The notes beneath the pieces were generated by a model. That model worked only from the letters and a program-made list of their open reading frames with translations. It was not told where the DNA came from and made no database searches. A stretch of 64,000 bases of DNA from Brevundimonas sp. (lineage in GTDB: Bacteria > Pseudomonadota > Alphaproteobacteria > Caulobacterales > Caulobacteraceae): assembly GCF_030704825.1 (NCBI RefSeq), contig NZ_JAUYNX010000033.1:1-64000 (forward strand), written 5' to 3'. Shown here piece after piece: positions 16,631-24,288 of the stretch. The position numbers and the translations under genes were made by a program. Position 1 is the stretch's first letter. Each line of letters starts with the position of its first letter.

Positions 16631-19600
16631 CTACAGGTTCAGCAGCGCCGGGTCGCCGCCCTGGGCGGAGATGTTGTTGCTGATGGCCTTTTCCGAGGCG
16701 TAGCGGATCAGGCTGTAGGGACCGCCGGCCTTGGGACCGGTGCCCGACAGGCCCTCGCCGCCGAAGGGCTGGACGCCAACCACCGCGCCGATGATCGAGC
16801 GGTTGATGTAGACGTTGCCGGCCGGGACCAGACGCGTGACCTCCTCGGCGAAGGCCTCGATGCGGCTGTGCACGCCGAGGGTCAGGCCGTAGCCGCGCTG
16901 CGCCAGTTTGGACGCGGTTTCCTTCAGCTTCGAGGGCTCGTAGCGGCAGACGTGGAGGATGGGGCCGAAGACCTCGCGCTCCAGATAGTCGGGGGTCGGG
17001 ATCTCGGCGATGGTCGGGGCGAACAGGTGGCCCTTGTCCGCGCCGGCGGGGAGTTCGGCGCGGGCGACGATCTTCGCGTCGCCGCCGAGGCGTTCGAGGT
17101 GGGCGTCGAGCATAGCCTTGGCGTCGGCGTCGATGACCGGGCCGATGTCGGTGGCGGGGTCGGAGGGGTCGCCCACGACCTGGGCGGCCAGGGCCCCCTT
17201 GAGGCCCTCGATCAGGGCGTCGGCGGCGTCATGCGGCACGTAGAGCAGACGCAGGGCCGAGCAGCGCTGGCCCGACGAGCCGAAGGCCGACAGGATGACG
17301 TCGTCGATGACCTGTTCCTTCAGCGCCGTGGTGTCGACGAACATGCCGTTCAGCCCGCCCGTCTCGGCGATGAAGGGGATGATGGCGCCCGGACGGGCGG
17401 CCAGCGCCTTGTTGATCATGGTCGCCGTGTCGGTGCCGCCGGTGAAGGCGACGCCGTCTATGCCGGGGTGGCTGACGAGGGCCGCGCCGACCGTCTCGCC
17501 GCGTCCGGGGACGAGTGCCAGCAGGTTGGGGTCAAGGCCGGCCTTGACGTAGAGGCGCACGGCCTCGGCGGCGATCAGGGGCGTCTGTTCGGCGGGCTTG
17601 GCCAGCACGGCGTTGCCGGCGGCCAGGGCGGCGACGATCTGGCCGGTGAAGATGGCCAGGGGGAAGTTCCACGGGCTGATGCAGGCGAAGACGCCCCGGC
17701 CGTGCAGGACCAGCTGATTGATCTCGCCAACGGGGCCCTTCAGCTCCGTCGGGCCGCCGAAGTCGCGCTCGGCCAGCATGGCGTAGTAGCGGCAGAAGTC
17801 GGCCGCCTCGCGGATTTCGGCGACAGCGTCGTTCAGGGTCTTGCCGGCCTCGCGCGAGAGCAGGGCGACCAGACGGTCCATGTCGGCCTCGAGGGCGTCG
17901 GCCATGGCGCGCAGGACGGGCGCGCGGCCCGCGCCGCCCTTGCGGTCCCAGGCGACCTGGGCCCGGGCGGCGGCGTCAACGGCGGCGTCGATGTCGGCCG
18001 TGCTGGCCTCCGAGACGTGGCCGAGGACCTGGGTCGTGTCGAAGGGGTTGGTCACGGCCTGCGGGTTGGTCCCGGCCTTCAGCTTGCCGCCGATGATGGG
18101 GCCCGAGGTCAGTTTTTCGGCGTCGACCTTCGCCAGGGCGGCGGCGTGCCGGTCGCGGTCGGCGGCTTGCGAATAGTCGCGGCCGAGCGAGTTCTGGCGG
18201 TCCATGTACATGTCCTTGGGGGTCGGAATTTTCGCGTGGCGGTCGGGGTGAGCTTCGACGGCGGAGATGGGGTCGGCGGCGACGGCGGCGGCAGGCACCC
18301 GCTCGTCCAGCAGGGCGTGGACGAAGGAGGAGTTGGCGCCGTTCTCGAGCAGGCGGCGCACCAGATAGGGCAGCAGGTCCTCATGCCCGCCGACGGGGGC
18401 GTAGGCGCGGACGGTCACCGGGCCGAAGTCGTCGCGGGCGGCGTCGTACAGGGCCTCGCCCATGCCGTGCAGGCGCTGGAATTCGATCTTCACCTTCCGC
18501 TCGGACGCCATCTTGTGGACGGCGGCGAGGGAGTGGGCGTTGTGGGTGGCGAACTGGCTGTAGATGTGGGGCGCCGCCTCGATCATCAGTTTGGCGCAGA
18601 CGAGATAGTTGAGGTCGGTCGCGGCCTTGGTGGTGAAGACCGGATAGTCGGTGCGGCCGAACTGCTGGGCGCGCTTGATCTCGGTGTCCCAGTAGGCGCC
18701 CTTGACCAGACGGACCATCAGTCGGCGGCCCGAGGTCTTCGCCAGTTCGGCGACGCGGCGGATCACCTCGGGACAGCGCTTCTGATAGGCCTGAACGGCG
18801 AGGCCGAGGCCGGTCCAGCCGCCGAGGTCGGGCTCGCGCGCCAGACGGTCGAGCAGCTTCAGCGACAGGGCGAGGCGGTCGGCCTCTTCCGCGTCCATGG
18901 TGAAGTTGATGTCGTGCTTCGCCGCGATCCGGGCGAGGCGCAGGATGCGCGGATAGAGCTCATCCCAGACGCGGGCCTCGTGCGTGGCCTCGTAGCGGGG
19001 GGACAGGGCCGACAGCTTGACCGAGACGCCGTGGCCGGCCTCGGGCCCCTGCCCCTTTGCGGTTTTGCCGACGGCCTCGATGGCGTCGGCGTAGATCTTT
19101 TCATAGCGCTCGGCGTCGTGGGCGGTGCGGGCGCCCTCGCCCAGCATGTCGAAGCTGCACAGCCAGCCTTCGCGATTGGCGCGCTTCAGCGCCGCCTCGA
19201 TGGTGCGGCCGACCACGAACTGTTCGCCCATGATGCGGACGGCGGCGGCGACGGCCTCGCGGATCACGGGCTCGCCGAGACGGCCGACGATGCGCTTGAG
19301 GAAGCCGGGGAGATCGGTCTTCGCCTCCTCGTCGACGTCGACCAGCTTGCCGGTCAGCATCAGCCCCCAGGTCGAGGCGTTGACGAACAGGCTATCGGAT
19401 TGACCCAGATGCGAACTCCAGTCCGCCGAGCCGATCTTCTCGGCGATCAGCCGGTCACGGGTGTCCTCATCGGGGGTGCGTAGCAGGGCCTCGGCGAGGC
19501 ACATCAGGGCCAGGCCTTCGCGGGTGCCGAGCGAGAACTCCTGCAGGAAGCTCTCGACCACGCCCTGCTTCTTGACGCTGGCGCGGGCGTGCTCGACCAG

Positions 19601-19759
19601 GCCGACGGCGCTGGAGAGCACGGCGGCGCGCTCGGCCCCGTCCAGCGGCATCCGCGCCAGCAGTCCCCGGACCGCGGCGGTCTCGTCGGCGAACTTGCCC
19701 TGATCCAGCGTATCCCAGTCCTGGGAGAGGGCGACCGGCGGCGAGACGTGTGCGTGCAT
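16631..19759 (-). CDS. putA: Bifunctional proline dehydrogenase/glutamate-semialdehyde dehydrogenase PutA
   Basis: A 1042-residue two-domain enzyme that oxidises proline to glutamate. The proline dehydrogenase barrel covers about residues 130-450 (RLMVRLVKGAYWD, YAPVGGHEDLLPYLVRRL, NGANSSFV), with FAD expected. The aldehyde dehydrogenase part covers about 520-1010 and has FTGGT, ETGG and the catalytic cysteine in SSGQRCSALR. It lacks the N-terminal ribbon-helix-helix domain of E. coli PutA and the extra C-terminal domain, so it should be enzymatic only, not a repressor. The start before HAHVSPP is chosen; the upstream in-frame extension is arginine-rich and unlikely. Confidence 0.95.
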   Translation of the reverse strand: MHAHVSPPVALSQDWDTLDQGKFADETAAVRGLLARMPLDGAERAAVLSSAVGLVEHARASVKKQGVVESFLQEFSLGTREGLALMCLAEALLRTPDEDTRDRLIAEKIGSADWSSHLGQSDSLFVNASTWGLMLTGKLVDVDEEAKTDLPGFLKRIVGRLGEPVIREAVAAAVRIMGEQFVVGRTIEAALKRANREGWLCSFDMLGEGARTAHDAERYEKIYADAIEAVGKTAKGQGPEAGHGVSVKLSALSPRYEATHEARVWDELYPRILRLARIAAKHDINFTMDAEEADRLALSLKLLDRLAREPDLGGWTGLGLAVQAYQKRCPEVIRRVAELAKTSGRRLMVRLVKGAYWDTEIKRAQQFGRTDYPVFTTKAATDLNYLVCAKLMIEAAPHIYSQFATHNAHSLAAVHKMASERKVKIEFQRLHGMGEALYDAARDDFGPVTVRAYAPVGGHEDLLPYLVRRLLENGANSSFVHALLDERVPAAAVAADPISAVEAHPDRHAKIPTPKDMYMDRQNSLGRDYSQAADRDRHAAALAKVDAEKLTSGPIIGGKLKAGTNPQAVTNPFDTTQVLGHVSEASTADIDAAVDAAARAQVAWDRKGGAGRAPVLRAMADALEADMDRLVALLSREAGKTLNDAVAEIREAADFCRYYAMLAERDFGGPTELKGPVGEINQLVLHGRGVFACISPWNFPLAIFTGQIVAALAAGNAVLAKPAEQTPLIAAEAVRLYVKAGLDPNLLALVPGRGETVGAALVSHPGIDGVAFTGGTDTATMINKALAARPGAIIPFIAETGGLNGMFVDTTALKEQVIDDVILSAFGSSGQRCSALRLLYVPHDAADALIEGLKGALAAQVVGDPSDPATDIGPVIDADAKAMLDAHLERLGGDAKIVARAELPAGADKGHLFAPTIAEIPTPDYLEREVFGPILHVCRYEPSKLKETASKLAQRGYGLTLGVHSRIEAFAEEVTRLVPAGNVYINRSIIGAVVGVQPFGGEGLSGTGPKAGGPYSLIRYASEKAISNNISAQGGDPALLNL

Positions 19760-19873
19760 GGCGGGCGTCCTAAACGCTTTTGAGCGGGAACGGGAGGGGG
19801 CGCGGCATCTCGCCAAGGCCTGCCGGAACCGCTAGACCGTTTCCCCGATCAACGGCGGAGCCACCCGGCCCAT

Positions 19874-20959
19874 ATGCGCATCGTTCTGGCCACCGACGCC
19901 TGGGAGCCCCAGGTCAATGGCGTCGTCCGCACCCTGACCCGCACCGTGGCGGAATGCCGGGGCATGGGCCATGAGGTCGACGTCATCGAGCCCAGCCAGT
20001 TCAAGACCATCCCCTGCCCCACCTATCCGGAAATCCGGCTGGCGCTGGGCGCGGAGGAAGAGATCCGCGAGCGCCTGCGCGCCTTCGAGCCGGAGGCGGT
20101 CCACATCGCCACCGAGGGTCCGATCGGCATCGCCACGCGGCGCATCTGCGTCGAATGGAAGCTGCCGTTCACGACCAGCTACCACACCAAATTCCCGGAA
20201 TATGTCTCGGCCCGGTTCCCGATCCCGGTGCAGGTCGGCTACGCCTATATGAAATGGTTCCACAAGCCGTCGGGCCGGCTGATGGTGGCCACGCCGACGC
20301 TGCGCGACGAGCTGGTGGCGCACGGGTTCAAGAACGTCTCGCCGTGGACGCGGGGGGTGGACACCGAGCAGTTCAGCCCGGACCTGCCGCGCATCTATGA
20401 CGAGCTGGGCGGCAAGGACTGGCCCCGGCCCTTCTTCCTCAACGTCGGCCGGGTGGCGGTCGAGAAGAACATCGAGGCCTTCCTCGAGACCGACCTGCCG
20501 GGGACGAAGATCGTCGTCGGCGATGGTCCCGCGCGGGCCGAGCTGGAAGAGAAATATCCGGAGGCCAAATTCCTCGGGGCCCGGTTCGGCGAGGAGCTGG
20601 CGCGCTGTTTCCGCGATGCGGATGTCTTCGTCTTCCCCAGCTGGACCGACACCTTCGGCCTGGTGATCCTGGAGGCCATGGCCACGGGCACGCCGGTGGC
20701 GGCCTATCCGGCGCACGGGCCGATCGACATCATCCCCGGTTCCAACGCCGGCGCGATCGACAAGGACCTGCGCGCCGCCTGTCTCGAGGCCCTGAAATGC
20801 GATCGGGTCGCCGTCCGGACCTATGCCGAAAAATTCAGCTGGCGCGCCTCCGCCGAGGAGTTCGTGCAGAACCTGCAGCCCTACCCCGAGCCCGAGCGCG
20901 GCCGCTTCTGGCGCCGGCTCCGCCGCATCGCGCGGTTGAGGCGCAAGGCGGCGGCCTAG
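19874..20959 (+). CDS. GT4-type glycosyltransferase (MgtA-like)
   Basis: A 361-residue GT-B fold glycosyltransferase. The N-terminal domain begins MRIVLATDAWEPQVNGVVRTL, the glycine-rich donor-entry loop of GT4 enzymes related to mannosyl- and glucuronosyl-lipid synthases. The C-terminal domain has FLNVGRVAVEKNIEAFL and the nucleotide-sugar site FPSWTDTFGLVILEAMATGTPV (EX7E pattern). It is soluble with a basic C-terminus, so it likely works at the inner face of the membrane on lipid acceptors. It is divergent from putA and convergent with the PstS-like gene, eight bases apart. Confidence 0.9.
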   Translation: MRIVLATDAWEPQVNGVVRTLTRTVAECRGMGHEVDVIEPSQFKTIPCPTYPEIRLALGAEEEIRERLRAFEPEAVHIATEGPIGIATRRICVEWKLPFTTSYHTKFPEYVSARFPIPVQVGYAYMKWFHKPSGRLMVATPTLRDELVAHGFKNVSPWTRGVDTEQFSPDLPRIYDELGGKDWPRPFFLNVGRVAVEKNIEAFLETDLPGTKIVVGDGPARAELEEKYPEAKFLGARFGEELARCFRDADVFVFPSWTDTFGLVILEAMATGTPVAAYPAHGPIDIIPGSNAGAIDKDLRAACLEALKCDRVAVRTYAEKFSWRASAEEFVQNLQPYPEPERGRFWRRLRRIARLRRKAAA

Positions 20960-20967
20960 ACGGCGTT

Positions 20968-22038
20968 CTACTTCGTCGGCGCGGTCATCACCGTCATGGC
21001 CGTGGCGATGGCGCGCTGGGCGGCCAGTTCTTCGGCCGGCAGCGGCACCAGGCCGCGGTCCTGGAGGTAGCCGCCGCGGCCGGCGGCGGCCTCGGACATG
21101 AACTCCATCACGAACTGCTCCAGCCCCGGCGTCACGCCCACGTGCTGCTTCTTGACGTAGATGAACATCGAGCGGGAGATCGGATACTGGCCCGAGGCGA
21201 TGGTCTCCAGCGTCGGCATGACTCCGTTGACGCTGTGCGCCTTCACCGTGTCGCTGTTCTGCTCGAGGAAGGAGTAGCCGAACACGCCGGTCGAGCCGGG
21301 GGTGCGGGTCAGGGTCTGGACGATGGCGTTGTCGTTCTCGCCGGAATCGACCCAGGCGCCATCCTCGCGCAGGGTGTGGGCAAGGGTCTCGAAGCGGTCC
21401 TCGTCGCTCTCGGCCAGGGCCGCCATGGCGGGGATGGTCTCGGCCGAGGGGGCCATGGCCAGTTCCAGCCAGGAGTCGCGCGTGCCCGAGGTCGGCGGCG
21501 GACCGTAGACCTGGATGCGGGTCGCGGGCAGGCCGGGATTGACCTGGCTCCAGGTGGTGTTCGGATTGGCGACGAAGGTCCCGCCGGGGCCCGGGACCTG
21601 TTTGGCCAGGGCGAGGTAGAGGTCGTCGCCCTGGAAGCCGTAGTCGGGCGCGTTGCGGGCCGTGGCGATGACCAGGCCGTCGAAGCCGATCTTGATCTCG
21701 ACGATGTCGGTGACGCCGTTGGTCCGGCACAGCTCGAACTCGGACGCCTTCATCCGGCGCGAGGCGTTGGCGATGTCCGGCGTGTTCGGGCCGACGCCCT
21801 GGCAGAAGGCCTGGATGCCGCCGCCGGTCCCCAGCGATTCGACGCGCGGCGCGGCGCCGCCGGCCGTGCGGTTGTAGTTCTCGGCCACCCGGGTGGCGAA
21901 GGGGAAGACGGTGGAGGAGCCGGCGGCCCAGATGCCGGCCCGGGCGGTCTGCTGGCCGGCGGACTGGTCGTTGCCGCAGGCGCCGAGGGCGAGCAGGGCG
22001 ATCGCCGAGGCGGCGGCGAGAAGGGTGCGGGTCATCAT
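20968..22038 (-). CDS. PstS-like substrate-binding lipoprotein
   Basis: A 356-residue periplasmic binding protein of the PstS type. The signal sequence ends in a lipobox (LLALGAC, cysteine near residue 21). The mature part has AAGSSTVFPF (the phosphate-loop region of PstS), GTGGGIQAFCQGVG, DIANASRRMKASE, PTSGTRDSW and GVFGYSFLEQN, which line the phosphate site in the family. No pstCAB genes follow, so it is either an orphan or acts with a transporter elsewhere. Start is the first of two ATGs after a ggaga binding site. Upstream is the 9-bp repeat cluster. Confidence 0.9.
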   Translation of the reverse strand: MMTRTLLAAASAIALLALGACGNDQSAGQQTARAGIWAAGSSTVFPFATRVAENYNRTAGGAAPRVESLGTGGGIQAFCQGVGPNTPDIANASRRMKASEFELCRTNGVTDIVEIKIGFDGLVIATARNAPDYGFQGDDLYLALAKQVPGPGGTFVANPNTTWSQVNPGLPATRIQVYGPPPTSGTRDSWLELAMAPSAETIPAMAALAESDEDRFETLAHTLREDGAWVDSGENDNAIVQTLTRTPGSTGVFGYSFLEQNSDTVKAHSVNGVMPTLETIASGQYPISRSMFIYVKKQHVGVTPGLEQFVMEFMSEAAAGRGGYLQDRGLVPLPAEELAAQRAIATAMTVMTAPTK

Positions 22039-22135
22039 CAGTCTCCGGATCAAGCCAGTTTGAGCCGCTTGGACCACAGGTTTGTGACGGAGGGGCTGAC
22101 GCTGGTGTGACGGTTCGGCGACGTCCCCCGCCTTG

Positions 22136-22229
22136 AAAAACACCGTCCGAAGCGTCCGAAGCGTCCACTGCGTGCGGGTCGTCGGCGGACCGTTCGCCGA
22201 AAACACCGTCCGAAGCGTCCGAAGCGTTC
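22136..22229. repeat. 9-bp tandem repeat cluster, reverse orientation
   Basis: Two blocks of the complement of the GGACGCTTC repeat: CACCGTCC followed by GAAGCGTCC units, each preceded by a run of A. The two CCGTCC hexamers begin at 22143 and 22206, 63 bases apart, again a multiple of nine. The block lies in the gap upstream of the PstS-like gene and is not part of a supported gene, unlike the copies at 5.7 kb. The rest of this 282-base gap shows no gene. Confidence 0.8.
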
Positions 22230-22320
22230 ACTGAGTCCGCTTCGACTGTTCACCAACATGGCGTCCTCCCCTTCCACACCGAGGGGAGTCTACGGCCGCG
22301 CTACGTCAAAATCGGTCGGA

Positions 22321-23715
22321 TCAGATGTGGATCGCGTGCCCGAGCGCCCGCAGGCTGGCCTCGTGGAAGGCCTCGCCCATGGTCGGGTGGACGTGGATGG
22401 TCCCGGCCACATCCTCGAGCACGGCGCCCATTTCCAGCATCTGGGCGAAGCTGTTGGACAGTTCGGAGACATGCTGGCCGACGGCCTGGAGCCCCAGCAG
22501 GCGGTGATCGGTCTTCGACGCCAGCACCCGGACGAAGCCGCCGTCGTCGCCGGCCTCCAGCGCCAGGGCGCGGCCGATGGCCATAAGCGGGAAGACGGCG
22601 GTGATGACATCGTCGCGGCCCTCGACATCGAGGGGCGTCAGGCCGGCGGAGACGATCTCGGGCTCGGTGAAGCAGACGGCGGCGATGGTCACCGGGTCGA
22701 AACGCTTGTCGTGGCCGGCGATGATCTCGGCGACGATCTCGCCCTGGGCCGAGCCCTTGTGGGCCAGCATGGGTTCGCCGGTCAGGTCGCCGACCGCCCA
22801 GACGTTCTTCATCGAGGCAGCGCAGCGGTCGTCGATCGTCACGAACGGCCCGGTCATGGCCACGCCCATGTTCTCGAGGCCCCAGCCCTTGGTGCGCGGA
22901 CGGCGACCGACGGTGACGAGGACCTTGTCGGCCTTGAGCTTGAGCGCGGCGCCATCCCGGGTCGTGATGTTGAGCTGACCGTTTTCAAAGGCGCCGGCCT
23001 TGGCGCCGAGGTGAAGTTCGACGCCGTGCGTCTCCAGCCATTTCTGGACCGGGTCAGTCAGAGCCTTGTCGTAGAGCGGCAGCAGGCGGTCGGCCATTTC
23101 GACGATGGCGACCTCGGCCCCCAGCTTGCGGAAGGCGATGCCGAGCTCCAGCCCGATATAGCCGCCGCCGACCACGACCAGCTTGCCGGGCACTTTGTCC
23201 AGCGACAGGGCCTCGGTCGAGGAGATGACGTCGCCGCCGAACTTGAGGAACGGCAGTTCGACGGGCTCTGAGCCGGTGGCGAGGATGACGTGTTCGGCGC
23301 TGATGACGATGTCGCCGTCGGCGGTCTTCACGGTGCAGGTCTTGGCGTCCGAGAACTCGGCCCAGCCGTTGATGACCTTGACCTTCGCCTTCTTCAGCAG
23401 GCCCGCCACGCCGGCGTTCAGCTTGCGGACGACGCCGTCCTTCCACGCCACCGTCTGCGACAGGTCGATGGCGGGTTTGGCGGCGGTGATGCCGAGCGTG
23501 CCGCCGTCGGCGGCTTTCGACACCGTCTCGAACTTCGACGCAGCGTGGATGATGGCCTTGGAGGGGATGCAGCCGACGTTGAGGCAGGTCCCGCCCAGCC
23601 CGTCGCCCCCGTCGACCAGCACGGTGTCGAGCCCCAGCTGGCCGCAGCGGATGCCGGCGACATAGCCGCCCGTGCCGGCGCCGATGATGAGGACTTTGGT
23701 GGTGATCTGCTGCAT
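22321..23715 (-). CDS. lpd: Dihydrolipoyl dehydrogenase (E3)
   Basis: A 464-residue flavoprotein that reoxidises dihydrolipoyl groups of 2-oxoacid dehydrogenase E2 proteins. Domains: FAD binding from the N-terminal GAGTGGYVA, redox disulfide C44/C49 in GGTCLNVGCIPSKA, NAD binding with GGGYIGLELG, the second FAD motif VWAVGDLTGEPMLAHKG, and the dimer domain ending with HVHPTMGEAF that supplies the catalytic His-Glu pair. It is the last gene of the bkd series on this strand but is separated from E2 by a GIY-YIG gene and palindromic repeats. Confidence 0.95.
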   Translation of the reverse strand: MQQITTKVLIIGAGTGGYVAGIRCGQLGLDTVLVDGGDGLGGTCLNVGCIPSKAIIHAASKFETVSKAADGGTLGITAAKPAIDLSQTVAWKDGVVRKLNAGVAGLLKKAKVKVINGWAEFSDAKTCTVKTADGDIVISAEHVILATGSEPVELPFLKFGGDVISSTEALSLDKVPGKLVVVGGGYIGLELGIAFRKLGAEVAIVEMADRLLPLYDKALTDPVQKWLETHGVELHLGAKAGAFENGQLNITTRDGAALKLKADKVLVTVGRRPRTKGWGLENMGVAMTGPFVTIDDRCAASMKNVWAVGDLTGEPMLAHKGSAQGEIVAEIIAGHDKRFDPVTIAAVCFTEPEIVSAGLTPLDVEGRDDVITAVFPLMAIGRALALEAGDDGGFVRVLASKTDHRLLGLQAVGQHVSELSNSFAQMLEMGAVLEDVAGTIHVHPTMGEAFHEASLRALGHAIHI

Positions 23716-23723
23716 TTTCTTTT

Positions 23724-23780
23724 CCGCTCATCCCCGCGAACGCGGGGACCCAGTTCTGTCCAGCTTGACGCCGGCGTTTC
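23724..23780. repeat. Palindromic intergenic repeat, left copy
   Basis: Contains the stem TCCCCGCG-AA-CGCGGGGA (23731-23748) followed by acccagttctgtccagc and ggcgtttcag. It abuts the 3' end of the GIY-YIG gene. Related copies follow that gene's 5' side at 24121-24184 (direct) and 24227-24261 (inverted). Confidence 0.8.
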
Positions 23781-24117
23781 AGTCTTCCTCGGGAGGAGGC
23801 ACCCAGTCCTTCGCATCCACAAGATCATCCCCGAGCCGAAGCCGATCGGTCAGATCATCCCAGCCGGGATTGGTTTTCTCGATCAGGTCCAGCTTCCACT
23901 GCCGGTTCCATTTCTTGATCTGGCGCTCGCGTTTGAACGCCCCTGACCGGCTTTCGAACACCTCATACCAGACCAGCCGGTCCACGCCGTATTTCGATGT
24001 GAAACCCGCGAACCGCTTGGCCTTGTGCTGCAGGGATCGGCCGACAAGATCGTCCGTCGAACCGGTGTAGAGCGTCCCGTTGCGCTGGCTGGCCATGATG
24101 TAGGTGAAGAAGGCCAT
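23779..24117 (-). CDS. GIY-YIG nuclease family protein
   Basis: A 112-residue stand-alone GIY-YIG domain of the small UPF0213-like type. The two signature strands appear as TYIMAS (residues 5-10) and GTLYTGST (14-21), the conserved arginine as GRSLQHK near 27-33, and the acidic residue in RERQIKKWNR near 64-73. A short acidic tail with VPPPEED follows. The gene sits between E2 and lpd of the bkd operon and is bracketed by copies of a palindromic repeat, which looks like an insertion of a gene-repeat unit. Substrate is unknown; members of this group may act on DNA junctions or repeats. Confidence 0.85.
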   Translation of the reverse strand: MAFFTYIMASQRNGTLYTGSTDDLVGRSLQHKAKRFAGFTSKYGVDRLVWYEVFESRSGAFKRERQIKKWNRQWKLDLIEKTNPGWDDLTDRLRLGDDLVDAKDWVPPPEED

Positions 24118-24120
24118 CCT

Positions 24121-24261
24121 CTCCTCCGCTCATCCGCGCGAACGCGGCGACCCGGTCCTGTCCAGCCTGACACAGGCGTTTCAGGACATCGAGCCGTGAT
24201 CACCTTCCCCGATCCATCACCCAAAGCACTGGGTCCCCGCGTTCGCGGGGATGAGCGGAGG
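24121..24261. repeat. Palindromic intergenic repeats, right copies
   Basis: A direct, diverged copy of the left repeat at 24121-24184 (cgctcatccgcgcgaacgcg, cctgtccagcctgac, aggcgtttcag) and an inverted partial copy at 24227-24261 (actgggtccccgcgttcgcg then gggatgagcgga). Together with 23724-23780 they surround the GIY-YIG gene on both sides. Confidence 0.8.
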
Positions 24262-24288
24262 GTGGGGTGGCAGGGATCCCAAGACCGC

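Noticed and set aside
15386-19483. A plus-strand open frame of more than 1300 codons across rtcB, the sigma genes and putA
   Set aside because: It is the antisense shadow of putA and neighbours in GC-rich DNA; its translation is low-complexity Gly/Val/Asp-rich with no domain.
22231-22258. Start of a minus-strand frame in which the 9-bp repeat reads DASDASDGVF upstream of the PstS-like gene
   Set aside because: The frame continues as an arginine-rich shadow over the PstS-like gene and has no other support; the repeat there is treated as non-coding.
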